A stretch of 64,000 nt of DNA, taken from NCBI GenBank assembly GCA_937995335.1, contig CALKIH010000041.1, positions 186,001-250,000 of the forward strand, given 5' to 3'. The translations under genes and the position numbers were made by a program. The notes under the pieces are model-generated. The model ran no database searches. It was not told where the DNA came from and was given only the letters and a program-made list of their open reading frames with translations. This document shows, piece after piece, positions 16,546 through 25,581 of this stretch (its first letter is position 1; each line of letters begins with the position of its first letter). This stretch comes from UBA2357 sp002344625. GTDB taxonomy: Bacteria > Pseudomonadota > Gammaproteobacteria > Burkholderiales > Rhodocyclaceae.

Positions 16546-18627
16546 ATGCGCTCCGCAGCCCGAGTTACCACGAGTATGGCTCCGACAACGCAGAACACGC
16601 CGATTACGGCCGTTCCGCAGGTCCGCGAGGACCACGCGGAGGCGATTCTGCATCTGCTCGGTGCAGCCGAGGGTCCCAACTGGCCGGAGATTGCAGCGCA
16701 CGTGATCCGCGACCCGGCCCTCATGCACGCCGCGCTGCCATGCCTGACCGACGTCCCGGACGACAGTGCATTCACCATGCTGAGAACCGGGCTCGCCACT
16801 CGGGTGGAGGCCCTGCTCCGGTCGGCGGGTGCGGAGCTGCTGCGAATCTGGCTGCTTCTGGGCATGTGGCCGCACACTCAGGGGACGGCTGTAACGACTG
16901 CACGCGCGGCCACCGATGCGTTGATTTTTGCCGAGTGCGCCCGCCACCTGGCCATCGAAACGCGCTACCCGCACCCGGACGAAGCCTATCTTGCAGGCTT
17001 GTTTCACGCCTGTGCGCATGAAAAAGCGCAACGCGCCGCACTCACCGCCACGCGCCCGGCCGGAGCTGACGCGGTCACGGACATCATCCCCGGGGTCGGC
17101 GTCACCGCTCACCCGGCGACGCCTCAGTTGCGGCTTCTGTCGCCGGCATTGGTGGATGCACTGTCCATCGGCACCCTCACCGACGAACAATGCCTGACGG
17201 CGCACCCATTGTTGCGGATCGTGCATTGCACCCGTTTGCTGGTTCGCCACGACTGGGGCGACGCAGCCTCGCGCATCGTGAACCTGACCGGATTGCGTGT
17301 CGACGCGCTCGCCAGCCTGCGCGCCGACACGCACTACCTTGCCGGCGCGCCGCTAGACGCGTCCCCCCCGACCGGACCAGACCATGAAGCACGCGAACCT
17401 GAGTCATCACCGCGGGGATCGGCCGTGTTTCGTGACGCCGCCTTGAGCGGCCTGTTGAAGCTCGTGTTCGACAGCCAGCCCGAAGAGACCATCGCGACCA
17501 GGTACAGACTCGCCTGTCATCTGCTCGGGGGCGTCACGCCCCCGCTTCTGCTGGCGGTCGAGTCGAACGAACGGTTGCAGGCGCTTCCGCTGGGCATCGA
17601 CCCGGCGGCCGAAGCTTTCTTCGACGAACTCGGCCTGCGCCTGGAAGACGAAGCCAGCGTGATCGCGCTGACCGCACGCAGCGCGCGCGCATCGTCCTGG
17701 GTCTTCGATTCGCACGCAGTGTCGCGCAGCGTGATCGACATGCAGATGGGGCGACGGTTCGGACCGGCGGGTTTCGACTGCATCCCACTCGACTCCGACG
17801 CCGTTCGCGGCGTCGCGATGCGCCGGCGCGGCGCGGCTCAACCGGCCTGCGGCGAAACGCTGATGGCCTCGCTGTGCCGAGCTGCACTCAACGCATGGTC
17901 GGGCGAGCGCGCGCGACGTGCCGCGCGCGAGGAACTCGCAGACAGCGTGGCACAGCGCTTCCGCGAACAGGCGCGCAAACTCGCGCATGAAGCCAACAAT
18001 CCGCTGACCATCATCCGCAGCCATCTCGAGGTGATGTCCCAGCAGCATCGGGACACCGCTGGGCTGGGTAGCGAAGTAGCGATCATCAACACCGAAATCG
18101 ACCGTCTGACAAGTCTGGTGCGCGAACTCGGTAATCCGCCGGCGCCGCAACATGAACCCGCGCATTGTGCGCTGGCCAGCCTGCTCGACCAGTTGCGCAC
18201 CGTATATGCCCCGACGCTCTTCGATCAGCGAGGCATACAGTTCGAGCTGCGGGTCGCGCACGGCTTGCCGGATGCGGCGATGCCGGCATCGAAGCTCAAA
18301 CAGGTGATCATCAACCTGTTTCGCAACGCTTCGGAGGCCCTTCAACCCGGGTGCAGATTCTCGGTAGTCGTGCCCGGCCAGTTGATCTCCAACGGCGTGC
18401 CATGCATCGAGATTCGCATCATCGACAACGGCCCCGGCCTCCCCCGGGAACGGCTGGTGAATCTGTTTGCACCGCATTCGACGACCAAGGGCGGCGACCA
18501 CCAGGGCCTGGGTCTCTCTTTGGTCGGGGAGATACTGGCCGAGTTCGGCGCCTATATCCTTTGTCGTAGCCAACCCGGCGCCGGCACGAGCTTTCAGATA
18601 CTTGTGCCGACCCTTGAATCCAGTTAG
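16546..18627 (+). CDS. Histidine kinase with N-terminal HDOD-like sensor domain
   Basis: 693-residue cytoplasmic sensor kinase with no obvious membrane segment. Residues about 25-260 look like a diverged HDOD domain: WPEIAAHVIRDPALMHAALP, then LLLGMWPHTQGTAVTTARAA and DEAYLAGLFHACAHEKA. The middle (about 285-450) resembles a GAF-like module. The HisKA region has KLAHEANNPLTIIRSHLEVM with predicted phospho-acceptor H481. The HATPase domain has NLFRNASEAL, IDNGPGLP and HSTTKGGDHQGLGLSLV. The start is ATG 16546; ATG 16576 is an alternative with no better ribosome site. The receiver-containing gene 52 bases downstream is the likely partner. Confidence 0.85.
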   Translation: MRSAARVTTSMAPTTQNTPITAVPQVREDHAEAILHLLGAAEGPNWPEIAAHVIRDPALMHAALPCLTDVPDDSAFTMLRTGLATRVEALLRSAGAELLRIWLLLGMWPHTQGTAVTTARAATDALIFAECARHLAIETRYPHPDEAYLAGLFHACAHEKAQRAALTATRPAGADAVTDIIPGVGVTAHPATPQLRLLSPALVDALSIGTLTDEQCLTAHPLLRIVHCTRLLVRHDWGDAASRIVNLTGLRVDALASLRADTHYLAGAPLDASPPTGPDHEAREPESSPRGSAVFRDAALSGLLKLVFDSQPEETIATRYRLACHLLGGVTPPLLLAVESNERLQALPLGIDPAAEAFFDELGLRLEDEASVIALTARSARASSWVFDSHAVSRSVIDMQMGRRFGPAGFDCIPLDSDAVRGVAMRRRGAAQPACGETLMASLCRAALNAWSGERARRAAREELADSVAQRFREQARKLAHEANNPLTIIRSHLEVMSQQHRDTAGLGSEVAIINTEIDRLTSLVRELGNPPAPQHEPAHCALASLLDQLRTVYAPTLFDQRGIQFELRVAHGLPDAAMPASKLKQVIINLFRNASEALQPGCRFSVVVPGQLISNGVPCIEIRIIDNGPGLPRERLVNLFAPHSTTKGGDHQGLGLSLVGEILAEFGAYILCRSQPGAGTSFQILVPTLESS

Positions 18628-18679
18628 ATTGTTATAAAACGATCGTAGTTGAACCTATTTCTGTAGTCTCGGGGACTCA

Positions 18680-20866
18680 ATGGCCGCACCGGGCGATCAG
18701 CCGTTCGCAAGTCATGCCGGAACAGCAGCGGTCGGGGCGTCGCACATTCTCATCGTCGATGATGATTCAGCCCTGCGACTCGGCCTGCCCCATATATTGA
18801 ACAGCCCCGGCCGGACGTTCGCCGAATGCGGCAGCGTGGCGGAGGCGATTTCGCTTCTTGCGAAATCGCCTTACGATCTGATCATCCTCGATTACCGGCT
18901 TCCCGACGCAACCGGACTTGCGTTGCTCGACTGGCTCGCATCCGGGAAGCGCGACGAGGCCGTCATCATCATCAGCGGAGAAGACGCGATCGATGCCGCC
19001 ATCGGCGCGCTTCGACGCGGGGCCGACGACTTCGTCCGCAAACCCTATCATGCCGCACAGCTGCAGCGTGCGGTCCAGAGCGCCTTGCACAAGCGCGCTC
19101 TGGAGAAGGCCAATCGCACCATGAGTGCGCGCCTGCGCGCGTCGGAACGCCTGCATCGCTACCTGGTTGAAAGTTCGCCCGACCTGATTTTCACCCTCGA
19201 TGCCGACGCCCGGTTCAGCTATGTGAATCCTCGCATCGAAGCGCTGCTCGGCTTCGACCGGCAGACCCTGATCGGCCAGCCCTTTCTGGCCCTCGTGATG
19301 GCGGAAGACACGGACCGGGTCGATGGTCTGCTGCAAGCACAGCAGCACAACCCCGGCTCCAACTTCAGCATCGAGCTGCGCTTGCGGCGTGCCGAGCACA
19401 CCTCGGCGATTCCGGCGCCGGTCACCGTGACCCTGCAAGGCATCCCGATGATCAACCGCAGTTTCGGGCAGGGGCGCTACCTGGGTCTGTACGGCGTGGC
19501 ACGTGACATCTCGGAGCGCAAGCGCGCGGAGGAGATCATCACCTTCCAGGCCTATCACGACCAATTGACCAACCTGCCCAACCGCGTGCTGTTCAAGGAT
19601 CGTCTCGAGCTGGCGATCGCCCAGGCCCAGCGCCGGGGCGGCGCCCTGGCAGTCATGTTCATCGATGTCGACCGCTTCAAGCTCGTCAATGACAGCTATG
19701 GCCATGCCGAAGGCGATGCACTCCTCAGGGGCATCGCCACGCGCCTCTCCGCGACCCTGCGCAAAGGCGACACCCTGGCGCGTCTGGGCGGGGACGAATT
19801 TACCGTGCTGCTTCCCGATATCGACACCGCCGAAGACGCCGACTTCATCGCCCGCAAGATCCTCGATGCGCTCGACGCCCCGTTCGAACTTAGCCACGGC
19901 GAATTCCGGGCGACGGTCAGTGTCGGAGTTTCGATTTTCCCACGTGACGGAAACACGGCCGAGACCCTGACCCAGCACGCCGACATCGCGATGTACCGGG
20001 TCAAGCGATCCGGCAAGAACGGCTTTCGCTTCTTCGCACCGGAACTCGATACCGAACACCGCGAACGTCTCAGCATCGAGAACGACCTGCGGGTAGCGCT
20101 GTCGCGCAACGAGTTCGAGCTGCACTACCAGACGCAAGTCAGCATTTCGCAGCGCAAGGTCGTCGGCATCGAGGCACTGCTGCGCTGGAACCACCCCGAG
20201 AATGGTCAGATAAGCCCCGGCACCTTCATCCCGGTCGCGGAAGAAATCGGCCTGATCGGCGAGATCAGCGAATGGGTGCTCGAGAATGCCTGCGCCCAAC
20301 TCGGGCGATGGCGCCAGGACGGCTTCAAGGACCTGAGACTGTCACTCAACCTGGCCCCGAATGATTTCGACCGCAAGGACATCGTGCGGCATGTGATCGC
20401 CTGCATCGAACGGCATCAACTGCCCCCTTCGCATATCGAGCTCGAGATCACCGAGAGCATGATGATGAACGATGCGTCGCGGGTGGCGATGCGGGTGAAG
20501 GAACTGCGGGACGTGGGCATCGGCGTCGCGATAGACGACTTCGGCACCGGATATTCCGCGCTCGCCTATCTACAGAAGTTTCCGGTGAGCGTGCTCAAGA
20601 TCGACCGCAGTTTCGTGAGCGATCTGAACGGCAGGACGATCAATCCGATCGTCTCCGCGATCATGGGGATCGCCAAGGGTTTCAACCTGAAGCTGATCGC
20701 CGAAGGCGTCGAACTCGCGGAGCAGGCCAACAGCCTGACCGCCCTGGGCTGCGACGTGATGCAGGGCTACTACTTCGCAAGGCCGGTCGGGGCCTTGGCC
20801 GCGACCAGCCTCATCGCCCACCCTCCGCGCCTGCCCGACGGCAACGGCGCGATTTGGCTCCAGTAG
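18680..20866 (+). CDS. Response regulator with PAS, GGDEF and EAL domains
   Basis: 728-residue receiver-linked c-di-GMP enzyme. The REC domain (about 15-135) has ILIVDDDSALR, the phospho-acceptor in LIILDYRLPDATG, and a KPY lysine. The PAS domain is about 155-285. The GGDEF domain has an intact GGDEF at 370-374 with a perfect inhibitory I-site RKGD at 361-364, so it is a plausible active and feedback-inhibited diguanylate cyclase. The EAL domain (about 470-715) keeps EAL at 498-500, DDFGTGYSALAYL and AEGVE, so phosphodiesterase activity is also possible. It lies 52 bases behind the HDOD-histidine kinase gene, which suggests a cognate pair. Confidence 0.93.
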   Translation: MAAPGDQPFASHAGTAAVGASHILIVDDDSALRLGLPHILNSPGRTFAECGSVAEAISLLAKSPYDLIILDYRLPDATGLALLDWLASGKRDEAVIIISGEDAIDAAIGALRRGADDFVRKPYHAAQLQRAVQSALHKRALEKANRTMSARLRASERLHRYLVESSPDLIFTLDADARFSYVNPRIEALLGFDRQTLIGQPFLALVMAEDTDRVDGLLQAQQHNPGSNFSIELRLRRAEHTSAIPAPVTVTLQGIPMINRSFGQGRYLGLYGVARDISERKRAEEIITFQAYHDQLTNLPNRVLFKDRLELAIAQAQRRGGALAVMFIDVDRFKLVNDSYGHAEGDALLRGIATRLSATLRKGDTLARLGGDEFTVLLPDIDTAEDADFIARKILDALDAPFELSHGEFRATVSVGVSIFPRDGNTAETLTQHADIAMYRVKRSGKNGFRFFAPELDTEHRERLSIENDLRVALSRNEFELHYQTQVSISQRKVVGIEALLRWNHPENGQISPGTFIPVAEEIGLIGEISEWVLENACAQLGRWRQDGFKDLRLSLNLAPNDFDRKDIVRHVIACIERHQLPPSHIELEITESMMMNDASRVAMRVKELRDVGIGVAIDDFGTGYSALAYLQKFPVSVLKIDRSFVSDLNGRTINPIVSAIMGIAKGFNLKLIAEGVELAEQANSLTALGCDVMQGYYFARPVGALAATSLIAHPPRLPDGNGAIWLQ

Positions 20867-20914
20867 CCCGAAGGGCGGGCTTCCGCCGTCCCTTCAAGCC
20901 ACTGGCGGCGAACA

Positions 20915-21220
20915 CTACAGCGAAAGAATCCAGCCGACGAGTGCCTTGGCCTCGTCTTCGCTCACGGCCGGATTGGGCGGCATCGGAACCTTGCCCCACA
21001 CGCCGGTCCCGCCCTTGATCACCTTTTCGACAAGCATGGCCGGCGCATCCGCCTGGCCCTTGTACTTCTCTGAAACTTCCTTGTACGAGGGACCGACAAC
21101 CTTCTTGTCCACCTGGTGACAGGCCATACAGTTTTTCTTCTTGGCGAGAGCCTCATCGGCAAATGCAGGTGCGGCGGACAGCAAACCAATGACGGCGGCA
21201 GTAGCTACGAGTACTTTCAT
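20915..21220 (-). CDS. Small class I cytochrome c (c551/c8 type)
   Basis: 101-residue periplasmic monoheme cytochrome. A Sec signal peptide (about 1-21, ending APAFA) precedes CMACH at residues 31-35, where H35 is the proximal ligand. The VPMPPN segment supplies the distal Met ligand M80. The C-terminal helix is SEDEAKALVGWILSL. This is the c551 pattern that delivers electrons to nitrite reductase or peroxidase in denitrifiers. The start at 21220 has GAGGAAGAGAT before it; a TTG further upstream lacks a signal peptide. It stands alone between the GGDEF/EAL gene and queF. Confidence 0.95.
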   Translation of the reverse strand: MKVLVATAAVIGLLSAAPAFADEALAKKKNCMACHQVDKKVVGPSYKEVSEKYKGQADAPAMLVEKVIKGGTGVWGKVPMPPNPAVSEDEAKALVGWILSL

Positions 21221-21404
21221 ATCTCTTCCTCTCGGTAATTTGTTCTGAAGTATCACGGACCAGCGCGTCAATTCTGCCTGTTCGCACGACCCATGTCACC
21301 CCGACGATGGCAGCCCCGCGCCGACCGCGGCAGCTGTCCGGCCCATCCCGAAAGGCAAGCCGCCCGCATCCTGGCGGGCTGAAACACCGGTCAAACGCCG
21401 GCGG

Positions 21405-22253
21405 CTACTGCCGCACCTCCGCGTCGCATGCCGGTTCGGCTTGATGGCCGCTGGTGCGAAACGGATTGATGTCGAGCCCGCCGCGCCGGGTATAGCGCGC
21501 CCACACCGCCAGGCGCGTAGGCCGGCACCGTTGCTGTATGTCGCAGAACATCCGCTCGACACACTGCTCGTGGAATTCGTTGTGATCCCGGAACGAGACG
21601 ATGTAGCGCAACAGGCCGGCACGATCGATCTTTGCACCGCTGTATCGCACGACCAGCATCCCCCAGTCGGGCTGACCCGTGACGAGGCAGTTGGACTTCA
21701 ACAGGTGCGAATAAAGCGTTTCGCCAACCAGCGCCGATCCATCCGCGACGAGAAAGCCCGGATTCGGCCGATAGCGGTCGATCTCGATGTCGAGATCATC
21801 GATGAGAATCCCGCGCGGGTATGCCATCCTGCGCAAGGGCTTCGAGGCCAGGTCTTTCAGTTCGACCGCGACATCGGCCCCACAGGCCGCCGACAGGTCG
21901 CGCCGGATGCGCTCACCCGCTGCGGCCGCGTTGGCGAAACGGGTCTGGTTGAACGAGTTGAGGTAAAGCTTGAGCGACTTTGATTCGATCAGGCACGGCG
22001 AATCGGCCGGCACCCGAAACTCGCCGATCGCCACCACCGGCTTGCCGCGCGGGTTGAGCCACGAGAGTTCGTAGGCATTCCACACATCGACCCCACGAAA
22101 GGGCAAGGCAGCCGCCTCAATGCCGATTTCGGTGCGTTTTCCCTGGCGATCGATCGGAAACAGCAACTCCGGGGCGTAAGTGTCACGGTAGCTGACCGGC
22201 TTGCCGAGCGGCGACTGCTCGACACCGGCCGTAGAAACGGGCGGGATTGTCAT
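21405..22253 (-). CDS. queF: NADPH-dependent 7-cyano-7-deazaguanine reductase, long bimodular form
   Basis: 282-residue QueF of the YqcD (bimodular) subfamily, which reduces preQ0 to preQ1 in queuosine synthesis. The N-terminal module carries the substrate motif CLIESKSLKLYLNSFNQTR. The C-terminal module carries the catalytic Cys in LKSNCLVTGQPDWG with its partner Asp, and NEFHEQCVERMFCDI. Length agrees with the E. coli form. It is downstream of the DUF3299 gene by 36 bases but is unlikely to share its zinc-related role. Confidence 0.96.
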   Translation of the reverse strand: MTIPPVSTAGVEQSPLGKPVSYRDTYAPELLFPIDRQGKRTEIGIEAAALPFRGVDVWNAYELSWLNPRGKPVVAIGEFRVPADSPCLIESKSLKLYLNSFNQTRFANAAAAGERIRRDLSAACGADVAVELKDLASKPLRRMAYPRGILIDDLDIEIDRYRPNPGFLVADGSALVGETLYSHLLKSNCLVTGQPDWGMLVVRYSGAKIDRAGLLRYIVSFRDHNEFHEQCVERMFCDIQQRCRPTRLAVWARYTRRGGLDINPFRTSGHQAEPACDAEVRQ

Positions 22254-22289
22254 TCCGGCATTTTATCAGGCCTGCCCGCCGCACCGCCC

Positions 22290-22910
22290 TCAGTTCTGTG
22301 GAACGGGGTCGGTGTACTCTTCGACCCTGACGCCACGCAACTGGTAACCCGCGTCGCCCATCTCCGAGTCGAAACGTGCAACGCTCAACACCCCGCTCAC
22401 CCACACCGGCGCCATGTTCCATGCGGCCGGGATCGGTTTGTCGGGCAGCACATGTATCAGTTGATTGGCCGGCGGCGGCGGCACATGGATACAGGCGCCG
22501 AAATACGGCACCAGCAGGAACTCGCCGATCTGCCGGTCGGCGACATCGAGCGGCACGACGAATCCGGGAATGCGCACCCGCCGCCCATCCATCCCCGCCA
22601 CCGCCGGCGCCTTGTCCCACTCTTCGCGTATCCTGGCCATGATCTCGATCGCGCGCGGATCCGCATCCTGCATACCGTCGGGATCCACATCGTCGAACAA
22701 ACCCTTGAACAACTCTTCGGGGATCCAGTCGGGCGGTATCAGGTCGTCCCAGGTGATCGCGACGAATTCGTCGCCAGACGCGCCGCCAGGCGCCAGCCGA
22801 TCTCCGACCGCGTAGCCATCGCCGCCGGCACCGGACTCACGATCGGCCGCGGCGGCAGGCAGGACGAGGGCTGCGCAAACAAGCATCAACAGCGTGAAAA
22901 TCCGGTTCAT
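22290..22910 (-). CDS. DUF3299 periplasmic protein, zinc-locus accessory
   Basis: 206-residue exported protein. It has a signal peptide (about 1-22, ending AAA-AD), then an acidic linker, and then a DUF3299 domain (about 100-200) with GRRVRIPGFVVPLD, LLVPYFGACIHVPPPPANQ and VWVSGVLSV. The conserved Cys-His-Pro stretch (GACIHVPPP) could be a metal or haem site, but no function is established. It starts 3 bases after the ABC permease stop and is the last gene of the operon that begins with the ZrgA-like protein. That context suggests a role with the MacB-type ABC system in metal handling. Confidence 0.82.
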   Translation of the reverse strand: MNRIFTLLMLVCAALVLPAAAADRESGAGGDGYAVGDRLAPGGASGDEFVAITWDDLIPPDWIPEELFKGLFDDVDPDGMQDADPRAIEIMARIREEWDKAPAVAGMDGRRVRIPGFVVPLDVADRQIGEFLLVPYFGACIHVPPPPANQLIHVLPDKPIPAAWNMAPVWVSGVLSVARFDSEMGDAGYQLRGVRVEEYTDPVPQN

Positions 22911-22913
22911 CGG

Positions 22914-24176
22914 TCAAATCCTGATGGTCATACCGTCTGCAATCGCATAGCGATAGGCGCGCAGGCCCGGCAGCAGACTCGCACCGAGTGTCGTCACCAT
23001 CACCCCTCCCAGCAGAGCCCATTCGCCGGGTCGCGGCCACCCCGGCACCAACGCGATGCCATGATACGCCTCGAGCCACGGACCGACCACGATGGCACCC
23101 GCCTGCACCAGGCCAAGACCGAACACACACCCGAGCACGCCGATGAACAGGCTCTCCACCACCAACAGCATGAAAACCTGCGGCGGACTCGCGCCCAGCG
23201 CGCGCAGAATCGCAAGCTCGCGCCGGCGCTCGCCCAGACCCGCCATCACGACCGCGACCAAGCCGGCCAAACCGACCAGAACCACGACCGCAGACACCGC
23301 CAGCAGCGCCCGCTCCGCGATGGCGACCACGCCCCACAGCGCGTGCAGGGTCACGCCCGGCAAGATGGCGGTCAGCGGTTCATCCGGGATCGCATTGATC
23401 GCACGCTGCACCCTGAATACCGCTGCGCGCGACTTCAGACCCACCAGTACCGCCGTCACCGATTTCGGCGTCAGGTCGAAACGACGCGCCTGATCGGCCG
23501 GGATCGACAAACCGGGCAACCGCGCACCGCCGGCCCAGTCGAGATGAATCGCCTCGAGCGCCTCCAGGCTCACCAGCACCGACCGATCGACCGGCGTGCC
23601 GGTCCGGGCCAAGACTCCGACCACCTCGAACGGTTTGTCGTCATGCTCCGCCGCACCGCCAAGACCCGCGCCATGGCTCACGACGACTTTCGCCCCGGTC
23701 CGGTAGCCGAGGCGGGCCGCGACCTCGGCGCCCACCACCGCGTCGTACAAGCCCGAGAATGCCCGTCCCTCGGAAAACGCCAGTTCGCCGTCGCGGCCGA
23801 AACGATAGTGATCGAAGAAATTCGGGCGCGTGCCGACCACCCGGAAACCGCGATGCGAGTCCCCCAACGCGATCGGCACCCACCACGCCACCTGGGGATT
23901 GGCCGCGATCTTCTCGACGCTTGCCCAGGAGAGGTTGTTGGTGGCGTCACCGATGTGAAACACCGAGTAGAGCAGCAATTGCACCGGCCCCGAACGCGCA
24001 CCGACCAGCAGGTCGGTACCGGTGATCGTGCGTGCGAAACCGTCCCGGGCATCGGTGCGCAGGCGCTCGACCCCCAGCAGCATCGCAACCGCGAGCGCAA
24101 CCGCGACCACGGTAAGCGCGACGGTCCCGCGCCGATTGACGACGCTACGCCAGGTCAGGTGAAACAGCGGTGTCAT
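22914..24176 (-). CDS. ABC transporter permease, FtsX/MacB type (Zrg-like operon)
   Basis: 420-residue permease. An N-terminal transmembrane helix (about 15-35, VALTVVAVALAVAMLLG) is followed by a large periplasmic MacB_PCD-like domain (about 40-260). Three C-terminal helices with AVVMAGLGERRRELAILRAL carry the FtsX-family cytoplasmic loop. The start at 24176 (MTPLFHLTWRS) overlaps the ATPase stop by 4 bases. FtsX/MacB/LolCE permeases usually act by mechanotransmission rather than moving solute across the inner membrane, so direct zinc import is not a safe reading. Operon position behind a zinc-binding protein suggests a metal-related role. Confidence 0.88.
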   Translation of the reverse strand: MTPLFHLTWRSVVNRRGTVALTVVAVALAVAMLLGVERLRTDARDGFARTITGTDLLVGARSGPVQLLLYSVFHIGDATNNLSWASVEKIAANPQVAWWVPIALGDSHRGFRVVGTRPNFFDHYRFGRDGELAFSEGRAFSGLYDAVVGAEVAARLGYRTGAKVVVSHGAGLGGAAEHDDKPFEVVGVLARTGTPVDRSVLVSLEALEAIHLDWAGGARLPGLSIPADQARRFDLTPKSVTAVLVGLKSRAAVFRVQRAINAIPDEPLTAILPGVTLHALWGVVAIAERALLAVSAVVVLVGLAGLVAVVMAGLGERRRELAILRALGASPPQVFMLLVVESLFIGVLGCVFGLGLVQAGAIVVGPWLEAYHGIALVPGWPRPGEWALLGGVMVTTLGASLLPGLRAYRYAIADGMTIRI

Positions 24177-24901
24177 GTCGCTGCCGCCGCGCGATTGATC
24201 TGGTCCAGCCGTACCACCCGATCGAACCGGCCGGCCAATCTCAAGTCGTGGCTGACGAACAGCAGGGCCGCGCCTGCCGCATTGCACTCCCCGAGCAACA
24301 GATCGAGGAACGCGTTCTGGCGTTCGGCGTCGAGTGCCGAAGTCGGCTCGTCGGCGATCACCAGGCCGGGCCGCCCGATCAGGGCACGCGCCGCCGCCAC
24401 GCGCTGCTGCTGTCCCACCGACAGCTCCGCGGCCGGACGGGACAACAAGTGCCGATCCAGTTCCAGCCGCCCGGCCAGGCGCAGGGCCTCATCCTGCGGG
24501 CGTCCTGCGATGCGCGCCGCACGCGGCTGCGAGAAGCGACAGGGCAGCACGATGTTGTCGAGGCCGGAAAGATACGGGACCAGGTTGAACAGCTGGAAGA
24601 TGAAACCGACGTTCGCCGCGCGAAACCGGTCGCGCGCCCCGCGGCGCATCCCGCAAAGCTCCGTCCCGAGGATTCGGACGATGCCACTGCGCGCGTCGAG
24701 CACTCCGCCCACCAGCGATAGCAGCGTGGACTTGCCGCTGCCGCTGGGGCCATGAAGGAACACCTGCTCACCCGCCTCGACCCGGAAGCGCTCCACCTCC
24801 AGCCCGAAACCAGCGCGCCCCGGCCGCCGAAACACCAGCTGTTCGAACTCGACCGCCGGTGTCCGAACTGCCGCCGGCGCACGCTCGCAGGAAGAGGTCA
24901 C
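24173..24901 (-). CDS. ABC transporter ATP-binding protein, LolD/MacB type (Zrg-like operon)
   Basis: 242-residue ATPase. The Walker A motif is GPSGSGKST, the Q-loop lies in FIFQLFNLVPYLSGLDNI, the signature is LSVGQQQRVAAARAL and the Walker B region is LVIADEPTSALD with the H-loop in LLFVSHDLR. The LolD/MacB-like sequence suits the FtsX-type permease it overlaps by 4 bases. No ATG precedes the domain; I chose GTG 24901, whose GTGA overlaps the TGA of the upstream ZrgA-like gene, a classic translational-coupling arrangement. A much longer upstream frame is inside that gene. Confidence 0.9.
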   Translation of the reverse strand: MTSSCERAPAAVRTPAVEFEQLVFRRPGRAGFGLEVERFRVEAGEQVFLHGPSGSGKSTLLSLVGGVLDARSGIVRILGTELCGMRRGARDRFRAANVGFIFQLFNLVPYLSGLDNIVLPCRFSQPRAARIAGRPQDEALRLAGRLELDRHLLSRPAAELSVGQQQRVAAARALIGRPGLVIADEPTSALDAERQNAFLDLLLGECNAAGAALLFVSHDLRLAGRFDRVVRLDQINRAAAAT

Positions 24902-25467
24902 GGCTCGATCCGGCGCTTCGCCTTGTCCAGCCGCACCGCGCGCTGCCCCGCCGGCGACACCAGCTCGGCCCGAATCGAACCCAGACGCGCAAACGCATCG
25001 AACAGTTTGACGTCGATCGCGGTGATCCGCGACGGCTCGGCGCACCTGAACTGCCACACCGCATACATGTCCGAATGCCCGTCCTCCGCTCCGCCGTCGG
25101 CATGGGCGCCGTGCTCATGCGCGTGGCCGGAATGGTCGTGGCCGTGGTGCTCGTGCTCCTCCTCGAACGGCGATTCGACCTGAGCCTCCTCGAGAGCGCA
25201 CTGCGCTTCGGGCGAAATGGCGAACAGGCGCGTCCCGTCGGCAAGCACCGCCTCGACCCGCTCGAGCGCCTCCCGCTGCGCGGCTGTCCGCGGCGCATGC
25301 TCGAAACCGGTGAGGTTGTCGAGCGGCGACTCGAACTCGACCACCAGCTGCGCGCCATCGATCGCCAGCTTGAGGCTGGCCACGCCATGCTCGTGCGGAC
25401 CGTGCTGCGCCCGCACAGGCTGCGCGAACATCAACGAAAACGCGACTACCAAACCCAACTTACGCAT
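24898..25467 (-). CDS. zrgA: DUF2796/ZrgA-like periplasmic His-rich zinc-binding protein
   Basis: 189-residue exported protein with a signal peptide (about 1-20, PVRA-Q). The N-terminus of the mature chain is HGPHEHGVASLKLAIDG, typical of DUF2796. A His-rich acidic stretch lies at about residues 105-131 (EHEHHGHDHSGHAHEHG and beyond), followed by MYAVWQFRCAEPSRI. The family includes ZrgA, a zinc-regulated periplasmic protein of Vibrio. It heads a four-gene overlapping operon (ATPase, permease, DUF3299), and its promoter region contains the Zur-type box shared with the znu genes. Zinc repression and periplasmic zinc capture are inferred from box and family. Confidence 0.88.
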   Translation of the reverse strand: MRKLGLVVAFSLMFAQPVRAQHGPHEHGVASLKLAIDGAQLVVEFESPLDNLTGFEHAPRTAAQREALERVEAVLADGTRLFAISPEAQCALEEAQVESPFEEEHEHHGHDHSGHAHEHGAHADGGAEDGHSDMYAVWQFRCAEPSRITAIDVKLFDAFARLGSIRAELVSPAGQRAVRLDKAKRRIEP

Positions 25468-25512
25468 GCTCTCACTCCATCCGAACGTGTGTGGTCAAAC
25501 CATCGAAAGCGA

Positions 25513-25529
25513 ATGCTATAATATTGCAT
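25513..25529. promoter_or_regulatory. Candidate Zur box in divergent zrgA/znu promoter
   Basis: The 17-base element ATGCTATAATATTGCAT is an interrupted palindrome: 14 of 17 positions match its own reverse complement, the exceptions being the centre and one symmetric pair. It resembles the proteobacterial Zur consensus built on TGTTATAATATAACA. It contains a perfect TATAAT in the rightward direction (25517-25522) and TATTAT in the leftward one, so a bound repressor would occlude both -10 elements. It sits 46 bases from the zrgA-like start and 53 bases from the small-peptide start. No zur gene is in the window. Confidence 0.8.
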
Positions 25530-25581
25530 CTTTGCTGACAAATACCTCGACACCCCCTTCGCCCCCCCGATACGCCCAGGC

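Noticed and set aside
22452..24755. 767-codon open frame on the plus strand across the DUF3299, permease and ATPase genes
   Set aside because: Antisense to three well supported minus-strand genes. His/Arg/Gln-rich composition is a frame artefact.
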